A stretch of DNA of 64,000 nucleotides from Stromatinia cepivora (Eukaryota > Ascomycota > Leotiomycetes > Helotiales > Sclerotiniaceae). Made by a program: the position numbers and the translations under genes. The notes below the pieces were generated by a model. It did not search any database. It was not told the DNA's origin and saw only the letters and a program-made list of their open reading frames with translations. Of the stretch, positions 12,768 to 25,999 are shown piece after piece; position 1 is the stretch's first letter, and every line of letters begins with the position of its first letter. Where the stretch lies: positions 124,001-188,000 of the forward strand of contig RCTD01000029.1 of assembly GCA_014898415.1 (NCBI GenBank), given 5' to 3'.

Positions 12768-13330
12768 TTATATAATTTATAAAAATATTTATACTTTTAT
12801 ATAAAATCCTTAAATCCTTTACTCTCTTTTATTTAAATTTCAATAATAAAATAATTTTCATTTTCTGATTTTAATTTAATTATAATTTCATTAAAATTTC
12901 AAGAAATATATAATATTTATACTATTCAAACAAAATATAAAAAAGATATATACGAAATTTAAATCATTATTATTCCTTCAAATCTTAATATAATTTATTG
13001 AAAATTTGTAATATTATAATTAATATAATGATATATATATCATTTGAATTTTATATCGATCAAATTAATATTGAAGAAATAATAATTATTTAAGTTTATA
13101 GATTTCAGAAATTTTTATATCTATATTTCGAATATAATTACTTGATCAAAATTTGATATTTTATATTACAAATTTCTAATATAACAAAATGAAGATTTCT
13201 TTATTCATCAATAAATTGAAATTCTATAAAATTTTATAAATCCATTTAAATATCACTTAATAAATTTGAAAAGTTGAAGAAAATCGTCTATTTTCATAGG
13301 GTAAATTCGCTTATTTTGCGTATGCTTCTT

Positions 13331-14335
13331 TTGTGCCCCGCCCGAGTATATATATTATAAAGCGACAAGAATTAATCAAGAAGAACTAATCAAGAAGAAC
13401 TATTTAAGAGAAGCAATTCCCTTCTATAGATTAGAGATATAAAATTAAGAATAAAAAACAAAATAAAAATACTCATTTATAGACTACTGTCTATTCTTCA
13501 AAATATCTTTCGATCCAATCTTACGACTTTATATCCGAGATCAATCTAACACAATCTATCATTCTATCTACACATTCCAGATCCTTTTAATTCTAACACA
13601 TCATATTATCATCCATCAAAATAGCTACATATTCAATATCCACGCTATTTTAACAGTGAGCCTGTAATCACTAATATATCTTATCTCATGATCTAAGTCT
13701 TACAATAGTAATATCATCAAACAATCAAATTGTTTATTACATAAATAAATTCCCATTAAAAATTCTATATATACTCCTCCCCCGCCCCTGCCCCCGCTTT
13801 CACCCCACCCCGCTTCCCCTCTCTCTTCTCAAAATCCCATAATATATCTAAATGAACAACTCCTCCTTCATCACCTAGACATTCCACTATATAGCTATCC
13901 CCCGAAATAACTACTCAGCCCCTACCCTACCCTAAACTCTCAAGTCCAGTCCTCCACCCCAACAACCTCTACCCCAATCTTTCCACCCCAACTCCTCAAC
14001 TCTAATCTCTCATCCAAATTCAATTCCAATACCGTTACCGCAATATAACTACCTAAGAATCACTACTCATCCATTCATCTATATATACTAAACCCCATCA
14101 AAAACCCATACAAACCCATCTCGTACACTATCAATAAAACGAAGAAGAAAAAAGAGCTTGAAGGCATTTCAAAGAGCGATTATGTTAAAAAAGTGATTAT
14201 AAAAGATAACCGGATAACGAAGGAGATAAAACTATTATAATTATTTAATACATTTATTTATTTATTCATCAAGATTTGAACGAATGAAGTCGAGTGGATA
14301 TTTAAGTGTGAGAGAGGTAGGTAGGTAGATAGGCG
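13331..14335. other. Mixed-composition spacer, possible LTR-like remnant
   Basis: There is no open frame of note. A direct repeat AATCAAGAAGAACT occurs at about 13374-13400. About 13330-13660 (from TGCCCCGCCC to TTTTAACA followed by GTGAGCCTG) has the general look of an LTR but has no partner in the window. About 13780-14120 is C-rich and not RIP-mutated. Confidence 0.35.
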
Positions 14336-14337
14336 TA

Positions 14338-16172
14338 AGTCAACTACCCCACATTCCGGCCACCCCCCCATTCCGGCCACCATCAAAAATCATAATTATT
14401 TCAATGTTTTCATTAATAACTTAACAATTATATATATTCAATAAAATCATCTATAAAATCATTTTCTTTTATATCATTATTATTTTTTGTATCAATTTCA
14501 TAATCTTCAGCTTCAATTTGAGCTTCTTTAATAGCTTTAATTCCTGTAAATTTTGAATTCGGATTAGTTTTAATTTTTTGTTTTTTCTAAGGTTAAATTG
14601 CTTTAATCGATATTTTAATTGTTTTATTTGAAGTTTTGATTTTATAAGATTATAATCCTTAATATCAAAACCTTTCGTAATCTTACAAAAAAGTAAATGT
14701 TTTATTGGAAAATCGGGTTTTTTTTGGAATTATTATATAAGTATATAATCGAAGATCAAATACTTTTTGAAATATTTTTCAATCAATAAATGATACTTTT
14801 TTGTTCTATTAAAGTTTAAAATTATTATCAAAAATTGAATTGATCTGTAAAATCTTTTCGTTGTTATTTTTAAGCAATAATTGATTTATAAAAGATTTAG
14901 TACAATTTTTGGATTATAAATCAGAAGCTTTTTATTCAGTTTTAATATTATAAGGTATTAAACTTTCTATTCGAGCTTTTTGATAACAAAAAAGAAAATT
15001 GCGTTTTTTAATTGATATTGAATCGAATAAAGAATTTAGTTTATTAAAAATATATCTATATATATTTTTGAGAAATAAGAATATTAATAAATCAAATAAT
15101 TATAATATATATAATATATATAACAATAGAAATAAAAGATAAATATTATTCTTGAAATATTTAAATATAAATTTTATAGTTTTATAATTTTCATATTCAT
15201 CCAATATAAATAATCTAACCTTTTCAATTCAGAAAAAGATAATTTGAAATATAAATATCTTTTTTAGCTATTCAAGATTTATAAAATCGATCATCCATTT
15301 ATTTTCTGTAACAATAAAATTCCAATCTTTGTATAATTCAAAATCTATAAAGAACCATTATTATTGAATACTTTTATCCTTATATATAATAAATAATTTG
15401 AATACTTTCTCTATCGCCAAAATACATTCGATAAAAGATATCCAAACTTTTAAATCAGATTGTTTCTTTTAAATAAAACAACATTTTGAACTTCTTATTA
15501 TTAAATCATTAAAGCTTTGATTTTCTATAATATCAATTTCATCTATATTCCATCGATTTTCAGGTTTTATATCTTTGATCTTTGATATCTCGAAATTCTA
15601 AAACCATTTCGAAATAATATTATAAATAACATCTGAAACTCTTACAAAATCGATTCGATATTATCTTTTAATCCTAATCTTAGAATTCCTTTTCAAAAAA
15701 TTCTATATCTATTGTTTTCCAAATATAGAATCATCTTTTTTCATATTAAAGAAGTATTCTTCAATTTTATGAATTTGTTAATAAATAGAACTAGTATTTA
15801 GGTTTTCCTATATTAATATTCAATCTATTAATTGTTTCTTTTGAATTAAAATTATCTTTTATTGATTTTGAGTATTTATTCTATAAAAAAGGTGATTATT
15901 AATTCGGTTTTGAAGAGTATTTTTTGAAATATTATAATTTGAATAAGCTCTTTGTATTTATATTCTATTTACGATTATACTTAATACTATTATAATATTA
16001 TCTTCAATATAGTATTTCAATATAATATAAATAATAATATATTAAAATTTGATATCAATTGATTAAATAGTTATTGAATTATTAAAGATTGAAGGTTAAT
16101 GGTTATTCAAAATGAGGTGGTAAATTGAGGTGGCCGGAAACCAGGGGTGGCCGGAAATCAGGGTAGTTGACT
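14338..16172 (-). mobile_element. pogo/Fot1-type DNA transposon (RIP-degraded)
   Basis: The 1835-bp element has inverted ends AGTCAACTACCC...CCGGCCACC on the left and the complement on the right (GGTGGCCGG...GGGTAGTTGACT). It is flanked by TA at 14336-14337 and 16173-16174. Each end has two CCGGCCACC words. The TA target, the size near 1.8-1.9 kb and a decayed DDE transposase on the minus strand fit the Fot1/pogo group of Tc1/mariner elements. Confidence 0.9.
14460..15930 (-). pseudogene. Fot1-type DDE transposase relic
   Basis: Minus-strand reading around 15640-15240 gives spaced blocks typical of the DDE_1 transposase of Fot1/pogo elements: ENRWNIDEI (first catalytic Asp region), LKVWISFIECILAI, and DWNFIVTENKW. 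All frames are interrupted by stops and AT bias is extreme. The N-terminal DNA-binding part would lie near 15.9 kb and the C-terminus near 14.5 kb, but neither is readable. Confidence 0.78.
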
Positions 16173-16174
16173 TA

Positions 16175-16590
16175 ATTTTCGTTGGGGGGAAGACTTTCGG
16201 AGAGAGCTGGTAAATATTAGATATTAGATATTAGATATTAGATATTAGATATTAGATATTAGATATTAGATATTAGATATTAGATATTAGATAGATATTA
16301 GACGTTATATAATCTTACGATTGTTAATATTGTGAATGACTAGTACATACAATGTGCATCAAACGGGTTGCTCGATTCATATTCGAATTCGACGAGATAT
16401 AGCTACAATCATATACTCTTACAGCGTAGCGCATAATACACAATATAATAAGGGACGGTAAATCGAAGTAAATTATAATATATCATTTAATCTTTTCTCT
16501 ATACTTTTCCAATCCAACCACCCACATTGCGCAATATCAATGTTACCGCGAACCCAATCCCAGCCCCAGCCGCAGCTTCAGCCAGCAGCG
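16175..16590. other. Spacer with heptamer microsatellite
   Basis: This holds the right flank of the Fot1-like element, an (ATATTAG)n array at 16214-16301, and then unique DNA downstream of the permease gene. No gene is seen. Confidence 0.8.
16214..16301 (+). repeat. (ATATTAG)n microsatellite
   Basis: Eleven perfect tandem ATATTAG units span 16214-16290; after ATAG one more unit follows at 16295-16301. The perfect repeats contrast with the mutated transposon next door, so the array is probably young. Confidence 0.95.
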
Positions 16591-16741
16591 TCATAATTCC
16601 CCTTCCCTTCCCTTCCCCCATCTGTCTATCGAATATAGAGATACCGAAATAAGACAATCATTAAACAACGTAGTAAATATGATACACATAATCATATAAA
16701 TAAACACACCAAAACGCCTTCTTCCCTTTACCATGCGATTT

Positions 16742-18690
16742 TTAACACATAGTCTTATAAATTCTCTTCCAGCGCGGCCATGACGCCTTCTCAAGACGAT
16801 CCTGTTCGACCAACGCCGGGGTGTCCAAATCTCTCTTTCCTGTATCCAAATCCATATCTGATGCCTTCATGAATGAAGTTTTGTAATAGATCTTGTATGG
16901 AATATAAAACAACAAGACAACTGGAGCGGCTAGATAAGCCAAGAAGAAGTTTTGAGCAACTCCTGATGGAGAGAGTGATGCATAACCAATTGGCCAGATA
17001 GCCGTCCAGAATTGTGCAATCAATACGAGAATATTGAGAGTGAGACCGACCCAAGAACCGATAACTCCAACTTGGGATGTGAAGGCTAGTTCATCAAGGG
17101 TATGGCCTTGTGCTTTCCAGGCGGCACGGAATCGGATGTGTGCGAAACAGATGGATCCCCATGTGAAGAGAGATGAGAGACCAGAAAGGGAGTATAGCCA
17201 GTTAAGAGCGGTAGCAGCGGTGGCTTGACCACCAGCTACGACGTAGCAGAGAAGACCAATAACTGATGAGAAGATGATAGCCAAGAGGGGACGTCCCTTA
17301 CGATCAATATAGGCAAGGAATCTTGGAGCTTGACCTTGTTCTGCAAGCGCCGCAAGAGTACGCGAGGAACCGTAGATAGAAGAGTTTCCGACGGAGAGGA
17401 CGGAGATGAGAACAACAACGTTCATGATAGAGGGAAGAACGGAAATTCTGGCATTGTTGATGGCAATGACGAAGGGAGAGGCTTTGGCATCAGTAGAACT
17501 GGATCCTAAGAGTCGCTTGTCTCCGTATGGTACGAGAACGCTGACTAAGGTCAGGGCAACCATGTAGAAGAGACAGATACGCCAGAAAACTTGTTTGATG
17601 GCGGTTGGGAGGGTTTTGCGTGGGTTTGCAGTTTCAGCTGCGGCCAAACCGACAAGCTCAGTACCGGCGAAAGAGAAAGCAGCTGTGACGAATACAGAGC
17701 AAAGACCCTTAAAGCCGTTGTGGAAAGAACCGGACTCAATTAGCATAGGACTTCCATCAGCATTCTGATTTGCCACATTGGAGTAACCAGAATAGTTAGC
17801 TGGAACGGTATTAGGATACCAATAACGAGCTCCAATATATTCTCCACCTCCTACTTCTCCTCCACAGTTGAGAACGATACCAAGAATAATGAATCCAATA
17901 ACTGCAGCGACCTTGATGATTGAGAAGACAAACTCGGCCTCTCCATAACCTTTCACACCAAAGAAGTTGATCGCAACAATAACCACGAAGAAAATCGTAA
18001 CCCAAGCAGCTGAATTGGTATCAGCTGCACCGGGCCAATACGATAGCGTAATTGAAGCAGCGACAATCTCAAGAGGTAAGACGACAAGCCATTGAATAGC
18101 GTAATTCCATCCCATTGCGAAACCCCAAGCAGGATCGATAAAGCGAGTGGAGTAAGCGGAGAAGGAACCGGAGACAGGGAAAATGACGGCCATTTCTCCC
18201 AAAGCGTGGACAGTACAGAACAACATTATACCGATGATACCATATGCGATGATTAAAGAAGCGGGACCACCTTTTGAAAGAGCAGCTCCAGATGTGACGA
18301 AGAGACCAGTACCTATTATATTATAATTAGCATTTACATTTATCGTTGCAAATTAACTTTTGCGTGAGAAAAGAGACGTGACATACCGATAGAACCACCA
18401 ATTGCAATCATTTGCAAATGACGAGGTTTTAATTCTCTAGCCAAACCAGAATTGGCAGTAGCTTCAGCAGCAGCCCTGTGATCGAAACCCGCAACGGGCG
18501 CTTCATGCCCATCAAGACCTTGTTGAGCTGGTTTCGTGACAGCAGCGTTGGGATCTCTCTTGAAACTGTCGACAAACCTCGTTGTCCAAGGCGCAGGTAC
18601 ATCTTGCATGTATGCCTCCTGGCTACCGCTATCGGCGCGGCTGGCTCGAGTGTGTCCCTTTTCGGGATCATGAGATTTAGAGTCCTCCAT
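16742..18690 (-). CDS. Amino-acid permease (YAT/APC family)
   Basis: Two exons are read: 18690-18387 and 18312-16742, joined across a 74-bp intron (GTATGT...AATAG), giving 624 residues. The intron splits the first helix motif; after joining it reads IGGSIGTGLFVTSG, the substrate-binding loop of the fungal amino-acid permease family (AA_permease, PF00324). About 90 hydrophilic residues precede it, then about 12 hydrophobic segments follow, including the helix-3 region RFIDPAWGFAMGWNYAIQW. The family imports amino acids with protons at the plasma membrane; the substrate cannot be read. An ATG 21 codons upstream in frame is an alternative start, but MEDSKSHDPEKG looks like the usual start. The last residue is Cys, as in many palmitoylated yeast permeases. 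Confidence 0.93.
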
Positions 18691-21108
18691 GACGAAAGCC
18701 GAGAGAGTTAAATGTGTCGAGTGCTGTTTGTTGTTGATATAGGGGGATATCAATAATTAAATATAACAGTAAATGCGACTCAAAAGAAGAATATGGCTCA
18801 ACAACTTGAGTGCCCGACTCAAATAAACCTCTCGAGGTATTTCGTAGGTATGATGGTATGATGGTGCGTAAAGGAAAAGAGGAGAAAGAGAGATGAGAGG
18901 GAAGTGCAGCTCTATATTACTTTTCTGGAAACCCCATCTTAATGATCATCATAAGTTATACCTAGATGAGAAAGTATGCAGGCCGGCTAGGTTTCCAAAA
19001 AAGTACATCCACTCACAGCTTTCCCCACAAACCATTGATCTCCAGACATGGCAGATGTACCTAATTTGTCTGGTCATGTCAAAAATGATCCACTTCATTT
19101 TCTTAGTGACCAAGACTAAAATATTACCTCTTGTCTTTCGACAGGATTTCCCGCACATTGGCTGTCATGGAATATTTATGACACAATGACATCTCTAAAA
19201 TGACTAAGATCTACCTCCACATTTTGCCACGTCGAATCAGATTCATAAAATATTCAAGGATTAGACCACGAAAGGATTTGCATCATTTGGGAGGGTTTAA
19301 TTGTGGGTATGGAGAAGAGACCGCGTGAAATTCGGGATATTAGTGCTGAGATGATAGAGATAAGAGTGGCTGGATTGAAAATAAATTGACCGATTGGTTG
19401 AAATGAGAGATATCATGTGATTAGGTCCGAAAGTGTTATTTGTTCCCGCATGCAGGAGATTAGGGTTAAAATATCAGGGTGAAGAGATCAACAGCGTTGA
19501 AGGCGTTCGTGGGCGTTGATGTGGTGTTCCCCAACGAGGGTTAATCAAGGGAGGTTACATCCGATTCATCCGAAAGGAATGAGGATTTGTTTTTCGAAAA
19601 CCTTCTTTGCAGACAAGAAGGTTTCACCAACGTCATATATCATATATATATATATATATATACTCCTTAAACTCTGCAGCATCAACAGAATCGGCGGAAA
19701 TCAATAAACCACTCACCAAACTAAACTCGTGATTGATAGCTTATGAAGTTCGTTCCAAAACGGCCTTCCCAAGCAAAACCAATGGGATAAGATTCGTGGC
19801 CTCCAATCCAGACTTTTAGAAGTCCGACTAGGTAGTACCGCAGGTACGAATACATTTCCCCACAAATGTACTCCTCAATACTCGTACTGCTAAAACTCCG
19901 AACGCTAAATCGGTATTAAGAGAGAAAAAGAATTCTTGAAAATAGAACAATTTAATCAATAAAAACGATTACCCCCCAACGTTCACAGTTTTATACTTTC
20001 TGGCTATACGAATACCTCATAAGCCAATCTTACCGTAAATCAACATTTTACAAAGAAACTAATTTCACATGACAAGTTGACACTTACAAGTTGTACACCA
20101 GCGAAAATAGCCTTTAAACTTTTAAAGCCTCCCGCCTAAAAATCATCCATCTAGGTAATAATCCATCCCAATCAATCCACCACCATTATCTCTAGTGGAA
20201 CCCCCTGCAAAGAACCGTGCTGACCCCAACTCAAACTCGTATCCACCCAACACCTAACGGGCCAAACTCTGATAAGAGAAAAAAACAATGGATCTACTTA
20301 GCATTACACCAACATATCATATAGATAGGCATAATAATTTCAATCGGTTTCGCCGAATTTACGTGGGTGATGTTGTCTTTGATTAGGTACCTAGTGATAA
20401 TCAAGCCGCCGAGAGGTTCAAAGAAATATTTTTTGTCAATACCAATTCTCATCGCCTAACGATCCCTTGAACTTCGTACCCCTTCATTCTCGCTTCTGAT
20501 TGGCGCTCCAAATATACTTACGGTATTATCGGTGTTCTATCCATAGTGTTCTCAAGTTTAATTTTTGACATCTTGATTGAAGTACTTGACGAATGCGAAT
20601 TTATTTTTGACATCATTTTTTACATGAACATGTTATTTAGAAACTTTTGATTCATTAGCTAATTAGACATCTTTATGTTGAAACCAATATTGATATTGTC
20701 GTAACTTGCAAGATATGCAAACCCAACATTTCCAACGAACTTTCTTTCTATTTGATCTGTACTCTATACGGAATATGCGGTTCTCTACTCCGTACATCCA
20801 AGTGGAGCTACCACCTTACATCTTACCATCTTACCGCATTCGCATCGGTGTTTATGCTTTCCCACGCCCCATTCCTCCAAACCAACTGATAAGACACCGA
20901 CAACAATCAATCACACAAATTACAAACCAAATAGAAGCCGACGAATCCACGGAAGATTTCCACTGCATAACGCCTCAACCGCAGCGCACCGCAACGCCTT
21001 TAAATCTTTCACATTATGTTCCTGTTCCTGTTCCTGCCATGCAAGTCATAAAATAGATAGGTAATTAATGTAAGTAAGTTTTTACAAAGTATAATAAAAC
21101 TCCGTAGA
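18691..21108. other. Intergenic region upstream of the permease
   Basis: No convincing gene is seen. Near the permease start are two CGACTCA words (about 18775-18825), one base from the Gcn4-type TGACTCA site, and GATAAG-type words lie near 19355, the kind bound by nitrogen GATA factors; both are suggestive only. A (TA)n run lies at about 19640-19665. A plus-strand frame at 20706-21056 has low-complexity, Pro/Thr-rich content and no recognised domain, so it is not called. Confidence 0.6.
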
Positions 21109-21299
21109 TACTCGTGCGGCCAGAAAGTATATCACATATTCCTATTATGGTTTAAATAGGTATGATAAATTCTCCCAAATCCCAAAAGAGTACAGATCTC
21201 GTATATCTATAACCGATTTCCCTATATCATACACAACCCCATATCTTACACGCCCCTTATATTCCTACTACAATCACTTCAAAATTCGATATTAATTAT

Positions 21300-21600
21300 A
21301 AATTATAAAATATAAAATTATAATTCTTTTTGAGTAATAAAGAAATGTAATATTATTCTATAAAATTAAAAAACCTTTATATTTTCAATTTCGACGAAAC
21401 CTTAATATATCGCCCACCTTTTGAACACAATACCCCCTCTCTTTCTTCCATTATTAATTTATCAATCTTTACAATATCATAATCTTTTATAACTTCTTAG
21501 AATACTAAATCTATAATAGAAAAACATTTTTGAATTATTTGTACTCTTTTAATAAAAAATATTAATGATTTCCGAACTCTTTTCATTTCTTCTTTGATAT
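21300..21600 (-). pseudogene. pogo transposase C-terminal remnant
   Basis: The minus strand between gypsy copy 2 and the left inverted end reads basic and hydrophobic pieces including EERGGIVFKRWAIY, which resembles the variable C-terminal tail of Fot/pogo transposases. It is the expected continuation of the transposase at 28654-30330. Similarity is weak. Confidence 0.4.
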
Positions 21601-21604
21601 TATA

Positions 21605-21886
21605 TGTGACGCACAAGAGCCGTAGTAGAGCTGAATAAACAGGGTCAATTATGTTCTTTAGAATCTACAACTGAAGAATTATAGCTTGTAAGGAACGATT
21701 AGATATATATATACAAATACCCATTTGTAAACTGTAAGATTGTACATAAGCATTATTAGGGTTATTATTTTATTATACTAAATCGTATGATTCGTAATAT
21801 ATATGTATAGATGATCAGTTTATAAATTGATATAAGAGATAAGAGGTATTATATAATTAGCCTTTTATAATTCATAATTTGTAATA
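21605..21886 (-). repeat. 3' LTR of gypsy copy 2
   Basis: It is 282 bp. The outer end is intact (TGTGACGCACAAGAGCCGTAG on the plus strand); the inner end is decayed (CATAATTTGTAATA against CACGATTCGTGACA in the other LTR). Confidence 0.93.
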
Positions 21887-22659
21887 ATACCTCCTTCTTT
21901 GGAAAAGCTTGCCTTCGAGTGTTTTATTCCTCTGTTTCATTGTTATTTCATCGGAAACCAGGTTTTGTGAAGGTTTATGAGCTTTAAATCAATTAGATTG
22001 GTCATTTTGGTTGATTTAGTCAATTTACTGGAAATTGACCAAATTGACCAAATTAATCGACCAAATTGACCAAAATAACGAATGAATTGATCAAATCGAT
22101 CAAATCGTTTATCAATTGATTAAATTAATATTGATTCGTATTTTCTTCGATTTGGGGAATCTTTGAAAGGAAAAAGCTTCAATAGAAAAGGGAAGAAGGT
22201 TGAATTATGATATAGTAATGATAGATGGTTAATATAATCAATTCCGAAATCGATTAAGTTAATCGATCAAATTGACCAAATCAATCAAATTAAACGAAAT
22301 CGATAGGGGTGACGTTATATTTCGTTTTTATTATGTTTAAGCTTTCTTTTGTATGATTTTTGAAATGATTATAAGCATAAATTCTTGAAATATATTGTTT
22401 TCATATTGTTTTGATGGTGGCAGTTCGTCTATTGTATAGAGTTCGGGCTATATATATATACAATCAAATTCTCTCTAATTTATATAGATTTTCAATCCTT
22501 TCATAATCGTATGCATATATATCATTATAAAATCATAATATCTAATTTGCTATATTGAAGAACACTTTTCTTTTTTTTGGTTTTATAAATGAATCGTTAT
22601 TTATATAATTATAATTATTCTTTTTGCTTTTATAAAGCTTTATTCAATCGATTAATCGA

Positions 22660-25570
22660 TTAAAAGGATTAGATAATATTGGATTGGCTAGATGAAAATT
22701 GTGTAAAAGGTATAATAATATTTTAAAATCGGAAGTAGAATATCAAATAAGATTGGTATCGTTATTAAACCACGAAACTCTGTATAATAGAATTTTTCAT
22801 ATTTTCTTTATTGTTAGAACCTTTTTCATTTTTTATTCCGAATTATCAATTATATTAATAAATGGAAATAATTCGAATATTTGATTAGGAAAAAAATCGT
22901 TATATATTTTGTATAATCGATCTGAAAGGAAAATAGGATGAATTTTCATTGTAATCGGGAATTCGAGTTTGAAAAAGCTTCCAAATCGATTAATGATTTT
23001 GAATCTTTCTTGAATTAAGAAGTCCAGTTTTTTGGATGATCTTTGGGTAGGATAACTCTTTATATTGAGTTATACATAATCTCCGATATCGAAATCGATT
23101 TTATACCGATGAGTATTCGTGGATTTCGATATTTTAACTTGAATATACAATAGGCCTTTTTTTGTTTGTGCAAAAGCTAATCTATTATATTCTATGTATA
23201 TGCGGGTATTATATATATTTATATCATTTGTTGGTTTATTAGTGTTTTCCTTTTATTCCTATACATATTTCGGTGTATATCTGTATAAAGTTTCGTAGGG
23301 TATAAGCCCTTTTAAAAAGTTGTATGGAAAAGTAAGTTGTGTGTAATCCATTATAAATAGGAATTCTGATTAATTATCTTGATAGTAATTAACAAACGGT
23401 TTTAATTGCTATTGAAGGTATTGATTATAGATCTTAGTTTGATTATCGATTTGGGGATGATAAGTAGTAAATAATTTGAGATCGATTCCTAGGATTTGGT
23501 TGAATTCCTTTCAGAACTGTAATATAAATTGGGGGCCGCAATCCGATATTATAGTGTTAAAAGGATTATAATATCGATATATATAATAGAAATATAATTA
23601 TATTTAAATTCAAGTATTGATTGATTTATGATAAGGTATGGAGATAATTTGTTTTGTTAATTAATCAATAATGATTAAAACGTTGTTATATTTGTATTTA
23701 TCCTTATTAAAATTGCAATAATCTATAGTGATATATTGCTATATTTGATTAGGAATCAGAAATGGATGTAATAAATCGGGGGTATGATTGTGTAAAATGG
23801 AACTGCATTTGCAAGTATAACAATTGTATATATATCTGGCTACAGTATTATATATTCTGGGTCAGTAGTATTGTTAAAATAATAAAAGGTAGGTTTTATT
23901 TGTACTAGGATAAACAATAGAAATGGAATTATGGGTTTTACAAATCAAATAAGTTCGAAGGTTGCCGATATCAGGCATTATCAGGTGGTTATTGTAAAAC
24001 AAAAGGTCATTTTGGAGTGATATATGTTTGTGATTTTGGATAGCTTGCATTCTGAATATTAGTAAGTTATTTGTAGTCTTATTTGTTTCGATGATATGAT
24101 TAATTAAATCGAATTGAGGAGCGATTTCATTCAAATCGATACTAATAATCACTATTTCGTTTGAATGATGTTTTCGTAAGGTTTTTCTTATAATTTCGGT
24201 ATCAATTTGGTTGTTTTTAATAAATTGCTGGAGACGATTCTTCTTTTTAGTATAATTCTGAAAATCCAATTTGTCGATCCAATAAATTAAAATGTCGGCG
24301 AAAGGGTTATCTTTTCTAAAGCGATATATAATAATGAAGTTATAATCAGTTAAAACTTCTATTCAATGAGTTTATCGGGTATTGAAAGTCTTGATAATCA
24401 TGAAATATTCAAGGATCTTATAATCAGTATAAACCTTGATTTTATATAATGAACTAACGAATTCCACTCTCCAATAATTGAAAGATTGAATAATTAATAG
24501 TATTTCTTTATTATAAACTTTGTAGTTTAATTCAGCAATAATTATAATCTTGAAGAAATAAATTACGGGAAACCAATCTTCGTTATATTATTGTAATAAT
24601 ATATTAGCAATTATTCTATTGGATATATCTATTTCAAGTATATAAGGGAGTCGATGATTATAATATTGTAAGAGCGGAGCGGAGATAAGCTTTTTCTTCA
24701 AAATATTGAATACGTTTTGGTATACTTTATTGAATATGAATTTAACATTTGCTTTAATAAGTTTATTGAAAGGTTTCATTATTATACTATAATCCTTAAT
24801 AAATCATTGATAAAAATTGTAAAAACCGAAAAATAATTGAATCTTTTTCATTATTGTCGGAAAGGTTCAATTTTCAATTACCTTAATCTTTTTAAAATTT
24901 ATTTTTATTTCTTTAGTAGAAATAATAAAGCCCAAATATTTAGTATATATAACATTGAATTCGCATTTCTTGAGATCCGCTTGTAAACCAACAGCTTCTA
25001 ATTATTCGAGAATTAATTTAATATAAGTTTGATACTCTTTTTCGTTCTTGAAATAGATTAGAATATTGTCGAGATATACTGTACAAAAGATATTTAGATA
25101 ATCGAATAAAATATCATTTATATAATACTGGTAGGTTGTAAAATTATTCGTTAATCCAAATGGTACGATCTTGTATTTGTATAATCTGTATCGGGTTCAA
25201 AAGATAGTATACTCTTCCAAAGTAGGATCTATTTTTATACAATAGAAAGCTTGATGAATATCGAATTTGGTAAAGACTTTAGTACTAAAAAGCCAAGAAA
25301 ACGTTTCGTCAATCAAAGAGAAGGGATACCGATTTTTATATATTAAGAAATTCAATAATTTGAAGTTTATACAGAATTTCAAATTACTATTAGATTTCTT
25401 AATGAATAGGATAGGTGCAATATAAAGGATTTAATTGGATTCAATGAAATCTTTGTTGAAATTATCCATAATATATTCTTTAACGATTTCCAATTGTTTT
25501 AGGGATATCTTGTAAAGTAGATTGTAATGTAAAGTTTATTTTCCTTTACCTTCCAATATGATTTTATAAT
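22660..25570 (-). pseudogene. gypsy copy 2 pol
   Basis: Open pieces on the minus strand: RT (FCINFKLLNFLIYKNRYPF at 25382 leftwards), the catalytic box near 25070 as VYLDNILIY, the RNase H join at 24779-24588 (FKVYQNVFNILKKKL region with ISAPLLQYY, then EIDISNRI), the integrase H2C2 start at 24269-23874 (LRTYLICKTHNSISIVYPST), and a chromodomain relic near 22930-22660. The second Asp of the YLDD box is Asn, as in copy 1. Stops are frequent. Confidence 0.87.
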
Positions 25571-25999
25571 TATAAAATCGATTAGAAGATAAGATATTTG
25601 ATTTATACTTAGAAAAAACTTGATGATATTATCGATATTCAAATGGTATTTCAAGTTCTGAATCGATTTCGGTTAATACTCGATCGAGTTTCTTTTGAAC
25701 TTTTGTATTCTTGAATTCGATTAGGGTAACTAATATTCTCTCTTCTGTATATTATTCGTTTTATCGGAAATCTATTATATTATCGAATTCTTTTAGAGTA
25801 ATGATAAAAAGTTCAGTTTGTTCATTTCTTTTATATTCTAATTGGAATTTATCGGGTTTGAATATATATAGATCGAGGACTTCGGGCGATATACAAGGAA
25901 GGCATTCGTAGATCTGTAATAATAGTATAATTGATTGGGAAGGAGATAAATTGAATTTGAAAGGAATTGGAACCTTTTCCTTTTTCAATAAGAATCTGT

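Larger units (their letters stand above)
11871..13330. other. AT-rich repeat remnant, family not recognised
   Basis: No intact frame is found. A short minus-strand frame at 12323-12105 has a run of Asn and no recognisable domain. The part 12350-12535 is homologous to 63828-64000 and is followed by a 116-bp tandem duplication. The base bias is that of a RIP-mutated transposon, but no transposase or polymerase motif could be read. Confidence 0.5.

Noticed and set aside
16214..16301. Telomere-like repeat (TTAG-containing heptamer)
   Set aside because: The unit ATATTAG lacks the G run of TTAGGG, and genes and transposons continue on both sides.
20706..21056. A 116-codon plus-strand frame
   Set aside because: Pro/Thr/Gln-rich, no domain, no intron structure, and next to a transposon end; not enough to call a gene.
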